A DNA stretch of 64,000 bases from Icerya purchasi (lineage: Eukaryota > Arthropoda > Insecta > Hemiptera > Monophlebidae), in contig CM077115.1 in assembly GCA_039619475.1 (NCBI GenBank), forward strand, positions 219,093,291-219,157,290, written 5' to 3'. Under the pieces are notes generated by a model. That model did not search any database, had not been told where the DNA came from, and saw nothing but the letters and a program-made list of their open reading frames with translations. Positions 1-43,092 of this stretch are shown in pieces (position 1 is the stretch's first letter; each line of letters opens with the position of its first letter). Made by a program: the position numbers and the translations under genes.

Positions 1-603
1 TAATCTGAATGTTATTATACATTAATCCTCTGTTGGTCGATATATATATATATATATACACACTAGAAAATCAGATCACTTTTTTTTTTTCGCCTTTTTT
101 TTTACATACCAAGACTGAAAATTGGCAACATCCATTTGTGTATCCAAAATGTATCTTTAGTTAGTTCGAACTGTCACTGAATATTAAATTCGTAAATGAT
201 ATAAGTAAACGTATCGATGAGCACTCATCTCTGTGTATGTATTTAAGCTGTTTGATTGACCGTTTTTAGTGTGCTCTTTCTGTTGGGTAATCCGCGATGC
301 TGATAACCGATCAATTCGTATTGATCTTTTTTGACAGATTTCTCAATTACATATTCCACCTTTAGGTATTAATGTAAAGATAGTTTTACTTATTCACATG
401 GTGTACTATCGAACGGGAGGAACTTATTAATTAGGATAATAAATTATTCCTTACATTATATAGTATAAAATTTTATCATCTCATTTCAACGTTTTCAGTT
501 TTCAGAGCTAAAAAATACTGAATTTATACTCTTAAAATTCATGTACATTTGTAAATTTTTATGAATATTGTGTATATATATGTATCTGGTGAAATTAGAG
601 GAG
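1..603. other. Non-coding flank, no gene seen
   Basis: AT-rich sequence with a short (TA)n run near 41-58 and T-runs near 80-112. No open frame, splice-bounded exon or recognisable repeat was found. It lies just upstream of the LINE remnant. Confidence 0.5.
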
Positions 604-984
604 GGGCGTTATAAGCCGAATGTAACGCACCATCTATTAAGTATCTCGAAATCTAGCTATTGCAGTAATAGCTTGCAAACCACCAGCAAATCGCTCAGGC
701 AAAACCAATCCTATGTTAAATAGCTTGGTTTTGGAGCGTGTAAGCGGGCCTCCGGCGTCTAAACCCTTAAAGCAAATCACTTGTCAATCTCGAATAAGGC
801 AGCGTGACAAGTACCGTGCCTGAATTCTTCGATGAAAAACAACCAGATTAAACGGCCCTTATTCTGTTCAGAAGATGGTAGAGGTCTAAAAGGCAGAGGG
901 TGCTAAGAATCCCCCGAGTATAAACTACTACCAAAAATCAAATATAATAAAGCTACATTTTGGAAAATTAAATTGTCGCACATT

Positions 985-1206
985 TTCAAAACTAAATGCG
1001 TTTAATAGAACTAGAAAAAGAAACAGAAAATATTGTAAAATGACTTTGCGAACTTAGAAGAAAAGGAGAAGAATTAATAAAATTTCAATCAGGCAATCTA
1101 TTCTACTTTAAGGGAACTACATCAGACAGAATAGGCGGAATTTGCTTCTTGATAAACAAGAGACTATAAGATAAGATAATAGAAGCATACAGTGTATCAG
1201 ATAGAG
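985..1206 (+). pseudogene. LINE endonuclease domain fragment, 5' half
   Basis: Conceptual translation gives residues typical of LINE endonucleases, including FYFKGTTSDRIGGICFLINK, which corresponds to the middle of the fold. No start codon is preserved, and the upstream frame is broken. The fragment continues after the hAT insertion at 2381. Confidence 0.6.
1199..1206 (+). repeat. 8-bp target-site duplication, left copy (AGATAGAG)
   Basis: AGATAGAG lies directly outside the hAT terminal repeat and is repeated exactly at 2373-2380. An 8-bp duplication is the hallmark of hAT transposition. Confidence 0.92.
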
Positions 1207-2372
1207 CAGTGGTTTTTAACCGGTGGTCCGCGGACCACTGGGTGATCCCTGGAAGTACTCAACCCGCGAAGCCATTCTAAAAATATGAAAGCTATAAAAG
1301 AAGTAGTTAACTTCATTATAAAGAGTGTACTTAATACTCGTCTCTTCGAACAATTGTGCTCTGATATGAACTCTGAACACGAAACTCGGCTTTTCCATAC
1401 GAAAGTGCATCGGCTTTCTAAAGGAAATATGCTGCCGGGGTTGTATGAACTGAAAAAGGAAGTACAAATATTATTAACTAACAAGGAGAACAAAGGGTTG
1501 CTGGATCAGTTCTGCGAGTCTAAATTTCGAATGTGTTTTGCTTATTTGATTGATTTTTTCGCGCAACTAAATAAATCGAACCTTCAACTGCAAGAGTCAT
1601 GAAATTTGAAGTTGCAAGGCGCAAGCAATAAATTTGCTTATGAAGATAAAATTAGTGAATTTATCACTAAAATCGGGCTATGGATCGACAAGGTTGGAAG
1701 AAAAAATGTTCCTGCGTTTGATACGCTGAATCGAATTATTGACAGGCACCGTGCTGAGATTAAAGGAGGAATACAAAAGAACATGATATTTCATTTGAAA
1801 CATTTAAAAAGTGAATTCAGTCGCTATTTTCCTGACTACTGTGAGGACGAAGGTGTTCGGAAAGTGATCAACGTTTCTGAGGTGCCCGATGAAATTCAAG
1901 AAGTGATTGAAATGCAACACAATAGTAACTTGAAAGATATATTCGTGACAAGAATTAATTTTGAAACTTTTTGGATCCAAAAGGTAATTTCTTTCCCAAA
2001 GATTCAAGAAATTGCTGTACGTTACCGAACTTTCTTATCATCGACCTATCTATGCGAGCAGGAGTTCTCGGCGTTTTTTATAATTAAAAGAAAGCACCGA
2101 AATCGGTTGGATGCCAGTGCCGACATGTGTTTGGCTTTGAGTAACCAAGGATTCAGAAGTTAATAAAAAGTATGCAGTCACAGAAATTTCTTTAAAAAAA
2201 ATTAAAATACTGTTGGCTTTGAACAATTTTATGCGCGCCTTACTTATAGATAGATAGAACAACCCTTTATTTATTTACATTTACTGTATATTACCTCCAA
2301 ACAGTTGATGGTCCATGGCAGACAGAAATTTTATCAAATGGTCTCTCATCACTTAAAGGTTAAGAACCACTG
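1207..2372 (+). mobile_element. hAT-family transposon, 1166 bp, internally deleted
   Basis: The left terminus CAGTGGTTTTTAACC mirrors the right terminus, whose reverse complement reads CAGTGGTTCTTAACC. Exact 8-bp duplications (AGATAGAG) flank both ends. Only the C-terminal third of a ZBED5-like hAT transposase is encoded inside, so the element is a deletion derivative and could move only with a transposase supplied elsewhere. It sits inside the endonuclease region of the LINE. Terminal consensus and transposase are related to the second hAT at 39073-40576. Confidence 0.93.
1285..2163 (+). pseudogene. hAT transposase C-terminal part (ZBED5/FAM200-like), one in-frame stop
   Basis: Two open stretches in the same frame (1285-1602 and 1606-2163) are separated by a single TGA at 1600-1602. 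The first carries the family motif LFHTKVHRLSKGNMLPGLYE. The second ends in the hAT dimerisation region with STYLCEQEFSAFF and KRKHRNRLD. The N-terminal BED zinc finger and most of the catalytic core are absent. Around the stop, NLQLQ is followed by NLKLQG, which suggests a small local duplication created the break. Related vertebrate and insect genes are domesticated transposases, but the terminal repeats and target duplications here show an ordinary element. Confidence 0.85.
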
Positions 2373-2380
2373 AGATAGAG
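2373..2380 (+). repeat. 8-bp target-site duplication, right copy (AGATAGAG)
   Basis: Exact partner of 1199-1206, immediately after the right hAT terminus. Confidence 0.92.
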
Positions 2381-2811
2381 TAACCAGTCTTACGCTGTCA
2401 CTATCAAGTAGATACAGTATACATATTATACAGGTCTATGTACCGACTTCCAGCCATCCAGATGAGGAGGTTGAGAATTTCTACTATGATATAAGCAATG
2501 AATAAAATCGTAAAAGCATTTCACATATATTATGGGTAACTTTAATGCAAAAATAGGGAAGAAAACCCCCAAAGAAATAGTAATGGGTGATTATGGAATT
2601 GGTAATAAAAATGAAAAAGGTGAAAGATTAGTACAGTTTACGAAATGTTCATAATGAATCCGTTCTTCAAAAAAAGATAAGCAAGAAAATGGGCATGGAA
2701 ATCGCCAAATGGAAACATGAAAAATGAAATCGACTTCTTCCTAACGAATAGAAAAAATACAGTAAAAGATGACAGTGTGATTAGTAATTTTAACATAGCG
2801 GCGACCACAGA
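2381..2811 (+). pseudogene. LINE endonuclease domain fragment, 3' half, degenerate
   Basis: The LINE frame resumes after the hAT with a segment containing IHIIQVYVPTSSHPDEEVE, the conserved strand of LINE endonucleases that carries the YxPT motif. Beyond about 2500 the frame breaks repeatedly, although nucleotide-level family resemblance (for example the NGNFNAKIG-like region near 2530-2550) persists. Confidence 0.6.
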
Positions 2812-3118
2812 TTGCTAAGAGACAAAATACTCATACACATTAAGAAAGGAAAGAAACAAACTCGTAAAGAGAGTAATTTACCATTAGACTTACAAAATCT
2901 AGAAGTAAACAAAGAAAAGTACCAGGAAGCACCGAAGAATAAACGAATCAGACTAGGGTGGACAGCGTTTGGACGAAACTCAGTTATTTTTAAATCAAAA
3001 ATGCCATTATATCTGAAAAAGAAAGCGTTTGATCAGTGTATTCTCCCAATGATGACATATGGTTGTGAAACATGGATACTAACCAAGAATCTCAAACACA
3101 GATTACAGTAGCTCAAAG
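2812..3118 (+). pseudogene. LINE reverse transcriptase C-terminal region, part 1
   Basis: An open stretch ends with KKAFDQCILPMMTYGCETW, a highly conserved block in the thumb region of RTE/CR1-like LINE proteins. The catalytic palm is not present upstream, so a large internal deletion must have occurred. The frame is cut by the MITE inserted after 3126 and continues at 3745. Confidence 0.75.
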
Positions 3119-3126
3119 GTCGATGG
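3119..3126 (+). repeat. 8-bp target-site duplication, left copy (GTCGATGG)
   Basis: GTCGATGG is repeated exactly at 3745-3752. It bounds a 618-bp insertion that splits the LINE reading frame. Confidence 0.88.
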
Positions 3127-3744
3127 TAAGGTAATTCCGGACACAGTTATGTCCTCGAAAACATATCCGCGATCGGACACCGTCGGATGTATCTCCGACG
3201 ACATATCTCAACTCCGAAAAACGTCACACAAATATTATCATTCCGGACACAGTTGAATTCACATATCTGTGCGCAAAATTTGCCTATCATTACTGTTTTA
3301 CGGAATTACGTCGTGTTCACAAACTATAGTAGCGACGGTATGATTTAAAATGTTAAACTCAGAATGAGTAATATGATACACTAAATTAATACTTGGTGTT
3401 ATTTGACGCGATGCGAACTAGCTATTTTATCAAAAAAAGTGCTGGTAAATCAGAATTGCGCGAAGAAAATGCGCACTGTGTTCAAGGATATTTTGTTGCT
3501 TTGTGCGCCCGGAGTGCTGCGCGGAATTGGAGTTAAATACGTAGCGGAGAGTGCGATTATAGGCTGGATATGAGATACATAACTGCACCGGGGTTGGAGT
3601 TGAATACGCAGCGAAGAGAGCGATTGTACGCTGAATATGAGATAACTCCGTCGGAGTTGGAGTTGAGAAGCGGATATATATCCGCAATCGGAACGGACAC
3701 ATATATATCCAATTCCTCTAGCGGAGTTGATTTGCGCATCTCTA
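3127..3744. mobile_element. 618-bp non-autonomous DNA element (MITE-like), 8-bp duplication
   Basis: Everything between the GTCGATGG copies is foreign to the LINE, because the LINE protein resumes in sense directly after 3745 (SMERCMLSITKKDR). There is no credible protein. The right end, read in reverse, begins TAGAGATGCGCAAATCAACT. The same sequence begins the related copy at 49342. The left end begins TAAGGTAATTCCGG, so the terminal repeats are weak. The 8-bp duplication suggests mobilisation by a hAT-like transposase. The right half holds diverged tandem subrepeats (3525-3675). Confidence 0.8.
3525..3675 (+). repeat. Diverged tandem subrepeats (63-66 bp) inside the MITE
   Basis: Units start at about 3525, 3593 and 3656, each with TTGGAGTTRAATACG followed by AGCGRAGAG and TATGAGATA. 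The third unit is partial. The same units occur in reverse in the copy at 49342-49580. Confidence 0.7.
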
Positions 3745-4129
3745 GTCGATGGAGAGATGCATGCTGTCAATTACTAAAAAAGACCGAAAAACGATAGAAT
3801 GGATTCGTGATAAAACAGGAATAACAGATATAATAGAAAGAATAAATAAAATAAAATGGCAATGGGCTAGACATACAGCGAGAAGAACAGACCAAAAATG
3901 GACAACAAGAATTTTACATTGGTACCTACAAGGAATAAAAAGACCCCGGAAACGACCACACTTGAGGTGGGACTATGAATTTGGACGAAGACTGGGGAGT
4001 CACCTGGATCAGAATTGCCCAAGACCGGCAGAAATGGCGAAAAATAAAGAATTAACAACGGACCATCTAATCTGGAATTCAATTCAAGAAAGAAGAGGCT
4101 ACACCATGAAATACTGGTTGATCAGCTAA
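3745..4129 (+). pseudogene. LINE reverse transcriptase C-terminal region, part 2
   Basis: The frame continues the LINE protein after the MITE, with MLSITKKDRKTIEWIRDKT, KIKWQWARHTAR and RKRPHLRWDYE. These are the C-terminal blocks of RTE/CR1-like ORF2 proteins, with the usual order of motifs. It stops at 4127-4129. It is a remnant only, because no catalytic palm remains anywhere upstream. Confidence 0.8.
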
Positions 4130-4805
4130 CGAATAATAATATATATATATATATATGATATGAAAATAAAAATCGAAAATATGTTTATCTGTCTGCCTAT
4201 TCGTGTGTGTTAATCTCACAAACTATCGAATCGATTTTGTTCTAGTTTTCACCAGTGGATATACTGATTCTTGTGAATAATGCATAATTTATAAGTTTCT
4301 GGTGTAATTTGGCCGAGATATGGGGTTTCAATGCGATAGGAAAAATATAAGTGTGAAATACACTCGATAAAGTAAAAAAAAAAAAAAAAAATGGATAAAA
4401 GTTTACTATGGTAAATATTTTAAATAAGATAATTACTGTGGTAAGTATAAAATAAAACATAAAAATTAAAATGAATTGATTACTATAGTAAATACAAATA
4501 TAAGCTAACGTTTTATTAATTTCTAGTATAAGTAAGAACGGGGTGTTCCATCATTCGTCTTATTGCGTTACTCAAATCATTAAACCTCCATGACAAATTC
4601 TAAACATACAAAAGCCGCGTTTCTAGCCTTGTTGCTATACATACCGGAAAAATATAAAAAAAAGAAAGTTTCTTTATTAGTTTTTACAAAAAAATAAATA
4701 AAATGTTAATAGTTGCTATCGGAAATTTTATTTATATTAAAAATTTAAATCCTCGCTCAACTTTTGTTTTTGTGATAATAAATTAATTTTTATAAAATAC
4801 ATGTG
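4130..4805. other. Non-coding, A/T-rich; LINE tail then unrecognised sequence
   Basis: A (TA)n tail follows the LINE at about 4137-4156, and a 17-19 bp A-run lies near 4374-4390. The stretch 4180-4340 has more balanced composition and may belong to a dispersed repeat, but nothing else in the window matches it. No gene was seen. Confidence 0.5.
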
Positions 4806-4986
4806 AACTTCGTCCATAATTTACTAATCACACTGTATTCGTTTCATGTTTTTTAAGTTTTTTAAAATACACGTTTTTTTTACATTTGTTATTTAAGTAA
4901 AATGTAAAAAGAATATATATATATATTTTAAAAAATCTAAAAAAACACGAAATGAATACAGTGATTAGTAAATTATGGACGAAGTT
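4806..4986. repeat. 181-bp imperfect palindrome (hairpin)
   Basis: The left arm (4806-4872) and right arm (4921-4986) are near-perfect reverse complements. They begin AACTTCGTCCATAATTTACT on the two strands and differ by a 2-nt gap and a few substitutions. The 48-nt centre has its own shorter inverted repeat. The right arm overlaps the start of the Penelope-like frame, so the left arm is an inverted copy of that element's sequence. Confidence 0.85.
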
Positions 4987-5230
4987 TACATACATTAATC
5001 CTCTAGTTCAAACTAACATTTTCCGAAAAACACATATGATAGTATTTCGTATAAACAACAAACTTTATAATAAATTATACACATTTAACAATAATAATAG
5101 AAATAACATATATGAAAAATCTGGTATATATAAGATAATTTGTAACAGTTGTAATAAAGTATACATATGTTCAAACTTGAATAACACTACGCGTAATAAT
5201 AATAATCCTTTGTCAAATATTACAGTATAA
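4952..5230 (+). pseudogene. Penelope-like element remnant (GIY-YIG-type endonuclease region)
   Basis: The open stretch of 92 codons contains EKSGIYKIICNSCNKVYICS, which matches the spacing and Cys pair of the GIY-YIG endonuclease at the C terminus of Penelope-like reverse transcriptases (usual pattern SGVYK, C-x2-C, then YIGQT). The second motif is YIC in place of YIG, and the sequence after it decays into Asn-rich text, so it is not functional. The reverse transcriptase part is absent. The adjoining inverted arm fits the inverted partial copies that Penelope-like elements often leave at their ends. Identification rests on a short motif. Confidence 0.6.
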
Positions 5231-7727
5231 CTTCTTTTTTTTTTAAAATTATTATCATTATTATTTTGCGATTTTTTATATTTTATTTATTTTATATTTT
5301 TTCTAAAGTCAGTTACGTTACGAGAACTTTTAAATTTAATTGTAAGCATAATTTTTTAAATTAATTGTTTATATATCGACTTTTAATGTGTTTTACTAAT
5401 ATGTCGCAGTTTATAATTTTAACTTTGTAAAATATAACTCAATGGATGAGCAGTGTGCATATTGTGTTGAACTTTGTTGTACTTCCGATTTATTTCTACA
5501 TCATTTTTTTTATGATTTGAGTTATGCTCTAAAATTTTTGATGAATTTGCATAATGTACGGAACTGTTTAAAGGTTTTTTTTTTTTTTTTTGTAAACGAA
5601 GCGGGTCAGTGTTCTTTACATTTACGAAAACATTAACATAAATCTACTCCTGACAGGATGAATCGGATATGGAAAAAGTGGAACGTGAGAAGAAACTAAT
5701 TCTGGGTTATTTCATTTACGATTTTCTGAAAAATCTTCGACATTTTATAAACAATTTTGGTTTATATTATATACTCGATAGTTTTGATATTCATTAAATA
5801 AATTTACGCTGTCACGTGTTAATAATTTTACTATTTCATTTAAAAAGAAATAATCTGCTTTCAGTTTCCGTAATTATTATTATTATTAATAATTATTACG
5901 CATTTTATTAACAATTTGACTAAGTATTAAAACATAAAAATAAGGTATCGGCTTGAAGTTTAAAAAAAGTGAATAAATAAAGAGGAAAAAGAACCCTGTT
6001 AAGCGGTATATTATTCGGCTGTAGTCGATGAAGTGAATGTTGCACACATTTTTACTGTGATTAGTAATGTAGTGTGTGTACTCGCGATTTTCTGCAAAGC
6101 GTTGAATACTATTCTGAATGACTAATAAGTTATACGTCCTGTTATGATATTGCTGTGGTTTGATATTGTGCCGGCCGTAGCATCGCCTGTTGCTTTTCAG
6201 TTCACCAGGTAACTCTCGCAGTGACTCATCATTGATTATATCCCTTAGTCGACGATGCTTTTTTGTCTTGTTATAATACCACTTGCACGTAGTACAGACG
6301 ACACACTAAAAAACCTGTAATCATTGTTGCGTTTTTATCATCATTATTATTATTTTTGTAATAAAAGATTATCATCGCTCATGCTTGATATGCCGCTGGA
6401 ATATCTTTCAATTTTATTCCGTTTTTAAGGAACCGTAAGTTGATTAGTTAATTGTGTTTAGCTCGGGTAGGGCTTGCTTCGGTCTTGTTTCAGCACGTTC
6501 GGAACATTGATAAATTTCTCTTGTTCCGGCTTAATGCCCATAGTTGGACCCAAGAAAACAGAAACACTACAGTGTATATTAAACACAATCCGCTTGTTAT
6601 CACCTAAAAATTGAATTTTCCGCGAGTTGTTTATTATTGACTAACGTTTGATAATACTGAAGCAATTGCAAAAAAGTGATTGCATTAGAAATAGTTTAAT
6701 TTGTTTAATATAATTAATTATTAAAAAGAAATGAAATAGAATAATATATGTGACCTGGCGCGACAAAAGGTACTACAAGTCGGATTTTTTTTTTTTTTCG
6801 TTTCTTTCGCATTTTAGAGACTTTCCTGATCAAAATGAGACCAATCCGAACCTTCAATCTCTAAAATTCACGATTTTGTAGGCATTTGAATTTTCAGTAG
6901 TGAAAAATCAAATTTTGAGAAAATCGAGTTTAAAGAAAAAAACAAAGAAAATTCACTACGATTATTATCTTTTTTCTATCAATTTCCAAAAAAAGTTGAA
7001 AACCGTGACTAATACATTGTTTTCGATTCCCCTACAAATAAAATAAATTTATTAAAAGGTATTTTGAATCTTCGATGGTAATGAGTTTAAAAAAAAAACA
7101 AAACTTTTAAAAAATGCTACCGAATAATTGCTTTTATAAAAGTAAATTTTTTTCCAATCTATTATTTACATAATTCTTATAACATTTTCATAATTAATGA
7201 TTTCATAAAAGAATAAACGAGTAGAGAAATTCAACAACAGAAGTTCGCCTTACCGATTCGAAATTCAAATTATCTTGTTCATTACTATCACTCGCAGTAT
7301 CTGAATCTTTTGTTCCATAGGTTTCTTCTCCTCTTTCGAAATACTCTTCTACCAGTTTCTGAATGCATTGTACATCGCATTCATCGAAATATTCATGAAA
7401 ACAGCATTATTATCACGAAATGTTTAGTACAGATAGAAATTAAGGGATTAGACGCGCAGAAAAAACACCAGTGTCTTGTGGTACCATTTTCAAATCCAAA
7501 GTTGGCAACTTCAAATCCGTTTTTCTCCCACTTCCCGGCTGAAATATGCTTTGTGCGTTTGTCACCGTATAGTCCACTAACCACCAGAATTCGCAAAAAA
7601 ACGATTTTTGATATTTTTGACTTTCGTTCATGTTTTTCGCTCTAACTCGAAAACTCGTGTTTCGACTTTTGGTACCTGTTGTCGCGACGGGTCACATATA
7701 TTATGATGATATGATGTATATATATAT
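5231..7727. other. Long non-coding stretch, no gene recognised
   Basis: AT-rich throughout, with poly-T runs (for example 5575-5590 and 6786-6797). The open stretches near 5442-5636 and 7310-7645 are low in complexity or lack family resemblance and splice context. The 6000-6550 part is somewhat GC-richer and could hold a promoter or untranslated exon, but no core element could be assigned. Confidence 0.4.
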
Positions 7728-8082
7728 AAACTCGGCCATTTTGGCCTCGCAAGGGGCTGTGCCCCTTGACCCCTCTTGCTTTTATTTATGTCTCTTTCTC
7801 TTCTATACTTTGTATAAAATGATCAAAATTTACAACGTAATTCTTACTGGCATCAACACAAAAAGAAAAACAAAACATAATCATAAAAATCCTATCCTAA
7901 CATTTAACTTTCATTACATAAAATTAAGATATTGTTTCATTACATTTTTCGTTATATATTTCGTTACATAAAATTATGACATTTTTTAAATAACAACAAC
8001 AAAAATCCTATAAAATATAACAAACGTTACATAAAATTGGAACATTCTTTCGAATGTAGCCTAAGAATTACGTTGTAATTAA
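7728..8082 (+). repeat. TA-flanked palindromic repeat family, copy 1 (355 bp)
   Basis: Begins AAACTCGGCCATTTTGGCC and ends ACGTTGTAATTAA, with (TA)n on both sides. It contains the palindromes GGCCATTTTGGCC and AAGGGGCTGTGCCCCTT close to the left end, and a perfect 17-bp inverted pair TTACAACGTAATTCTTA (7830-7846) and its complement (8062-8078). The copies at 16689-17045 (reverse) and 59584-59925 (direct) share the whole layout. No protein is encoded. It looks like a non-autonomous element inserted in TA repeats. Confidence 0.88.
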
Positions 8083-8589
8083 TATAAATATATAAATATA
8101 TAAATATATAAAGTAATGACCCGGATCCGCGGATAATAGGGAACATTGAGCTTAATGTGTTGACATGCATACAGACATTTACAGTACTGTATAGATATAC
8201 TTAAATTGCTTAAGTAAACCATGTATAATGTTAAAAATTGTCATAGTAAATGGTACATATTTATATTATTATGATTATGCGCACATTATTACGTGCCCTG
8301 TATTCTATTCTTTTTATTCATGTTGTCTAACTTGATGGGGGATGAATCCAGTGGTTTTTTTGGGGGGGGGATGCCCCTAGAACTCAAAATTTGCCCCCCC
8401 CCTCAGAACTTAATACAAGCTGTTTAAGAATGCAGCAATCTAATAGGAAATAAAATTCTTTTTATTCGCTTTGTTTACGGTTATGTCAAAAGTTGCTGCC
8501 AAAACATTTTGAAATGGTTCAGTTAGTCGTATATTTTTATATATATGGCTTGGCAATACCAAAAATATAAATTATTTAAAAATTATATT
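8083..8589. other. Non-coding with G-run and C-run
   Basis: TA-rich tail of copy 1, then unrecognised sequence. A run of ten G near 8361-8370 and a run of about ten C near 8393-8402 can pair with each other. No gene was seen. Confidence 0.5.
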
Positions 8590-9480
8590 TTCTTAGAATG
8601 GAATTAGATAAAAGTCATTTTTTTACTTAGGGTAGCCAAGAAATTTTTATTAAAAAATAAGGAAAATATGAACCCGCAAATTATAAAATTTAGGGTTAAA
8701 ATTTTAAAATTAACGGAATGATAAATACGAGTGACTTAAAAAAGTATTATTAACCCTAAGTGGAAATGTAGGTTCGAATAATAAAAAAGGAATTTAAAAT
8801 TCTGAATTGCTCGATTTACAAGCTCATCACGGACGGAAATGATACGATCGAATATTATTCTCTTCAGAGCAATATTTTTGATGATCTAACCATTTTATTA
8901 CTCAAAAATATTTTCGCATTAAAAATGCGAAATAAAATTGATTTGTTTTTAAACGCTGATTTCACAAAAATTTAATAAAAATGCGCTAAAAAGTAAAAAA
9001 TAATTATTTTATAAAAGATTACATATTTCATAGTAAAATATAATACTAAAAGAGGATATGGTTATTCTTAAACATCATTAATATTTATTAGAGTCTCAGT
9101 ACATTAAATTCAAATTGAAGCGATAGTTAAAAACCACATTACATGATTCTGGTGTTGTAAAAATTTAGCTTTTATAGAAAATGAGTAATTGTATTGTTAT
9201 ACTTATTAAATTGTTTTCAATTTTTGTTGCAATATGAATTTATAAGTAATACTGTTGTTTTTTTTCCTTTTCGGTGCGTTCTTATTAAGTTTTTAGAGTA
9301 CATCTTGAAATCGACATTTTAAGAACAAAAACAATTTTATTTAATATAACAGTTTAGTAAAATATTTAATAGTATATTTACGATTTATTTAGTATTTATT
9401 ATTGTAGTTATATTAATCAATTTTGAGAGTAATAAATTCAGCCTGAAAGTACCGCTCTTGTATTATTTTAATTTCCTTCC
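8590..9480. repeat. Dispersed repeat family B, copy 1
   Basis: Diverged similarity, in the same orientation and order, to 25420-26300. Shared landmarks are GGAAAATATGAA, CGAGWGYGACTTRAA-like, GGAAATGT followed by TTCGAATAA, CAAGCTYATYAC followed by GACGGAA, and TATGAATTTATAA. Neither copy encodes a protein. It is an old interspersed repeat whose boundaries are approximate. Confidence 0.6.
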
Positions 9481-9636
9481 TAAATTTCTTTCCGTTAATT
9501 TTTCTAGTTTTATTCTAAACCTGTACGATTTGCAACGTGTCTTGTGTTTTTATCAGTGTTCCTATTGTTATACTTGTAATTTATTTTATTTTTTTTTAAA
9601 CTGTTATAATAATTAAATGATTTTTTTTTTTAACAG

Positions 9637-43092
<33,456 letters not shown>

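Larger units (their letters stand above)
604..4129 (+). mobile_element. Decayed LINE (non-LTR retrotransposon) with two nested DNA transposons
   Basis: The span carries pieces of one LINE in the right order. A non-coding leader (about 604-975) is followed by an apurinic-type endonuclease fragment (about 985-1206, resuming at 2381), then the C-terminal part of the reverse transcriptase (2812-3118, resuming at 3745). Stops and frameshifts are frequent, and the central reverse transcriptase with its catalytic Asp pair is missing, so it is dead. It ends in a short TA-rich tail after 4129, as RTE/CR1-like LINEs often do. The family resembles the insect sequences usually labelled endonuclease-reverse transcriptase. 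The 5' boundary is approximate. Removing the two inserts (1207-2372 and 3127-3744), each with one target copy, rejoins the LINE text exactly, which shows they arrived later. Confidence 0.75.

Noticed and set aside
1285..2163. Domesticated host gene of the ZBED5 type
   Set aside because: Terminal inverted repeats, an exact 8-bp target duplication and an in-frame stop show an ordinary decayed hAT element.
3450..3770. Minus-strand open stretches of 60-106 codons
   Set aside because: They read across the MITE and its subrepeats, which have no coding relatives here.
7310..7645. A protein gene of 111 codons
   Set aside because: No family resemblance, no splice or promoter context, and opposing open stretches on the other strand of similar length.
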